Shown in pieces: positions 7,375 to 7,568 of a DNA stretch of 7,568 nucleotides. The stretch is from assembly GCA_023437485.1 (NCBI GenBank), contig JAEZGB010000109.1, positions 1-7,568 of the forward strand. The letters are read 5' to 3'. The notes below the pieces were generated by a model. That model saw nothing but the letters and a program-made list of their open reading frames with translations. It did not search any database and was not told the DNA's origin. The stretch is from Bacteroidota bacterium. Its GTDB lineage: Bacteria > Bacteroidota > Bacteroidia > Flavobacteriales > Flavobacteriaceae. How positions within the stretch are numbered: position 1 is the first letter of the stretch; each line of letters starts with the position of its first letter. A program made the translations under genes and the position numbers.

Positions 7375-7495
7375 AAATAAATAATTTGACGGCTAAGTTA
7401 CATTTCTTACAAAATCACGAAAGGTAAAATCGAAAATTTTAAAGAAAATTTAAAAGATTATGTGATTCTCAGAATTCCACAAAAAAACTGAACCC
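7375..7495. other. AT-rich spacer, no gene seen
   Basis: This stretch between the antiporter start and the tRNA terminator has no plausible coding frame. It holds A/T runs, including a near direct repeat (AAAATTTTAAAGA at 7434-7446 followed by AAAATTTAAAAGA at 7445-7457). The antiporter promoter should lie here, but I found no clear pair of -33 and -7 boxes. Confidence 0.6.
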
Positions 7496-7526
7496 AAAAA
7501 AAAAGCCACTCATTGCTGAATGGCTT
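7496..7526 (-). terminator. Intrinsic terminator after the initiator tRNA
   Basis: On the minus strand, AAGCCATTCA (7526-7517) pairs with TGAGTGGCTT (7512-7503) as a 10-bp stem with one G-T pair, closed by a GCAA tetraloop of the stable GNRA class. A run of nine T residues (7504-7496) overlaps the stem end. It begins six bases after the tRNA discriminator base and should end the tRNA transcript before the antiporter gene. There is no T-run on the plus strand, so it works in one direction. Confidence 0.9.
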
Positions 7527-7531
7527 CTTAG

Positions 7532-7568
7532 TAGCGGGAACAGGACTCGAACCTGTGACCTTCGGGTT
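7532..7568 (-). tRNA. Initiator tRNA-fMet, 3' half (5' part beyond the window)
   Basis: The minus strand shows tRNA positions 37-73. A37-A38 leads into anticodon-stem strand CCCGA (39-43), variable loop AGGTC (44-48) and T-arm ACAGG/TTCGAGT/CCTGT (49-65). Acceptor strand TCCCGCT (66-72) and discriminator A73 (7532) complete it. The C39-C40-C41 run, which pairs with G29-G30-G31, together with AACCCGAAGGTC, is the hallmark of bacterial initiator tRNA. The anticodon itself lies outside the window, so identity rests on this pattern. CCA is not encoded (the next bases are C, T, A), so it must be added after transcription. Position 72 is T rather than the usual A. Confidence 0.88.

Noticed and set aside
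7393..7426. Antiporter promoter boxes (TACCTTTC at 7426-7419 or TAACTTAG at 7400-7393, minus strand)
   Set aside because: Each has a mismatch to TAnnTTTG and neither has a TTG-type -33 box at proper spacing.
7434..7457. Near direct repeat of AAAATTT(T)AAAAGA as a binding-site array or CRISPR-like repeat
   Set aside because: It is low-complexity A/T sequence with only two overlapping copies and no spacer structure.

Overview
The window looks like chromosome of a Bacteroidota bacterium, most likely a flavobacterium-like one. Four points support this. None of the gene starts I can place has a Shine-Dalgarno sequence; they follow A/T-rich leaders or overlap the previous gene. The adaptor and ABC proteins resemble type I export proteins I associate with this phylum (recalled, not searched). 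Promoter-like boxes near TAnnTTTG lie in the divergent gap. The partial initiator tRNA does not encode its CCA end. Base composition is mixed rather than strongly AT-rich, and no gene stands out as recently transferred.

Layout. 1-4074 (+): three tightly coupled genes for a tripartite type I export machine. They are an inner-membrane ABC protein (5' end cut off by the window), a HlyD-type periplasmic adaptor and a TolC-type outer-membrane channel. Successive genes overlap by 8 and 4 bp. 4077-4958 (-): the ribosome-assembly GTPase Era, convergent with the tolC-like gene; only 2 bp separate the stop codons. 4959-5068: a divergent promoter region with a 7-7-7 inverted repeat. 5069-5881 (+): a class I SAM-dependent methyltransferase of unknown substrate. 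5908-7374 (-): a CPA1-type K+(Na+)/H+ antiporter with a C-terminal RCK_C/TrkA_C domain. 7375-7495: AT-rich spacer with no gene. 7496-7526 (-): a strong intrinsic terminator. 7532-7568 (-): the 3' half of an initiator tRNA (tRNA-fMet).

How the genes work together. The first three genes should form one envelope-spanning pump: ABC motor, periplasmic bridge and outer-membrane duct. No substrate gene is visible. Era, the methyltransferase, the antiporter and the tRNA look like independent housekeeping or accessory units.

The main oddity is the ABC motor. It keeps a clean Walker A motif, but its Q-loop, signature motif, Walker B/catalytic acid pair and H-loop all depart from consensus. I see no clearly new system beyond this. 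The degenerate-motor exporter and the dyad in the era/methyltransferase promoter region are the two things most worth checking.
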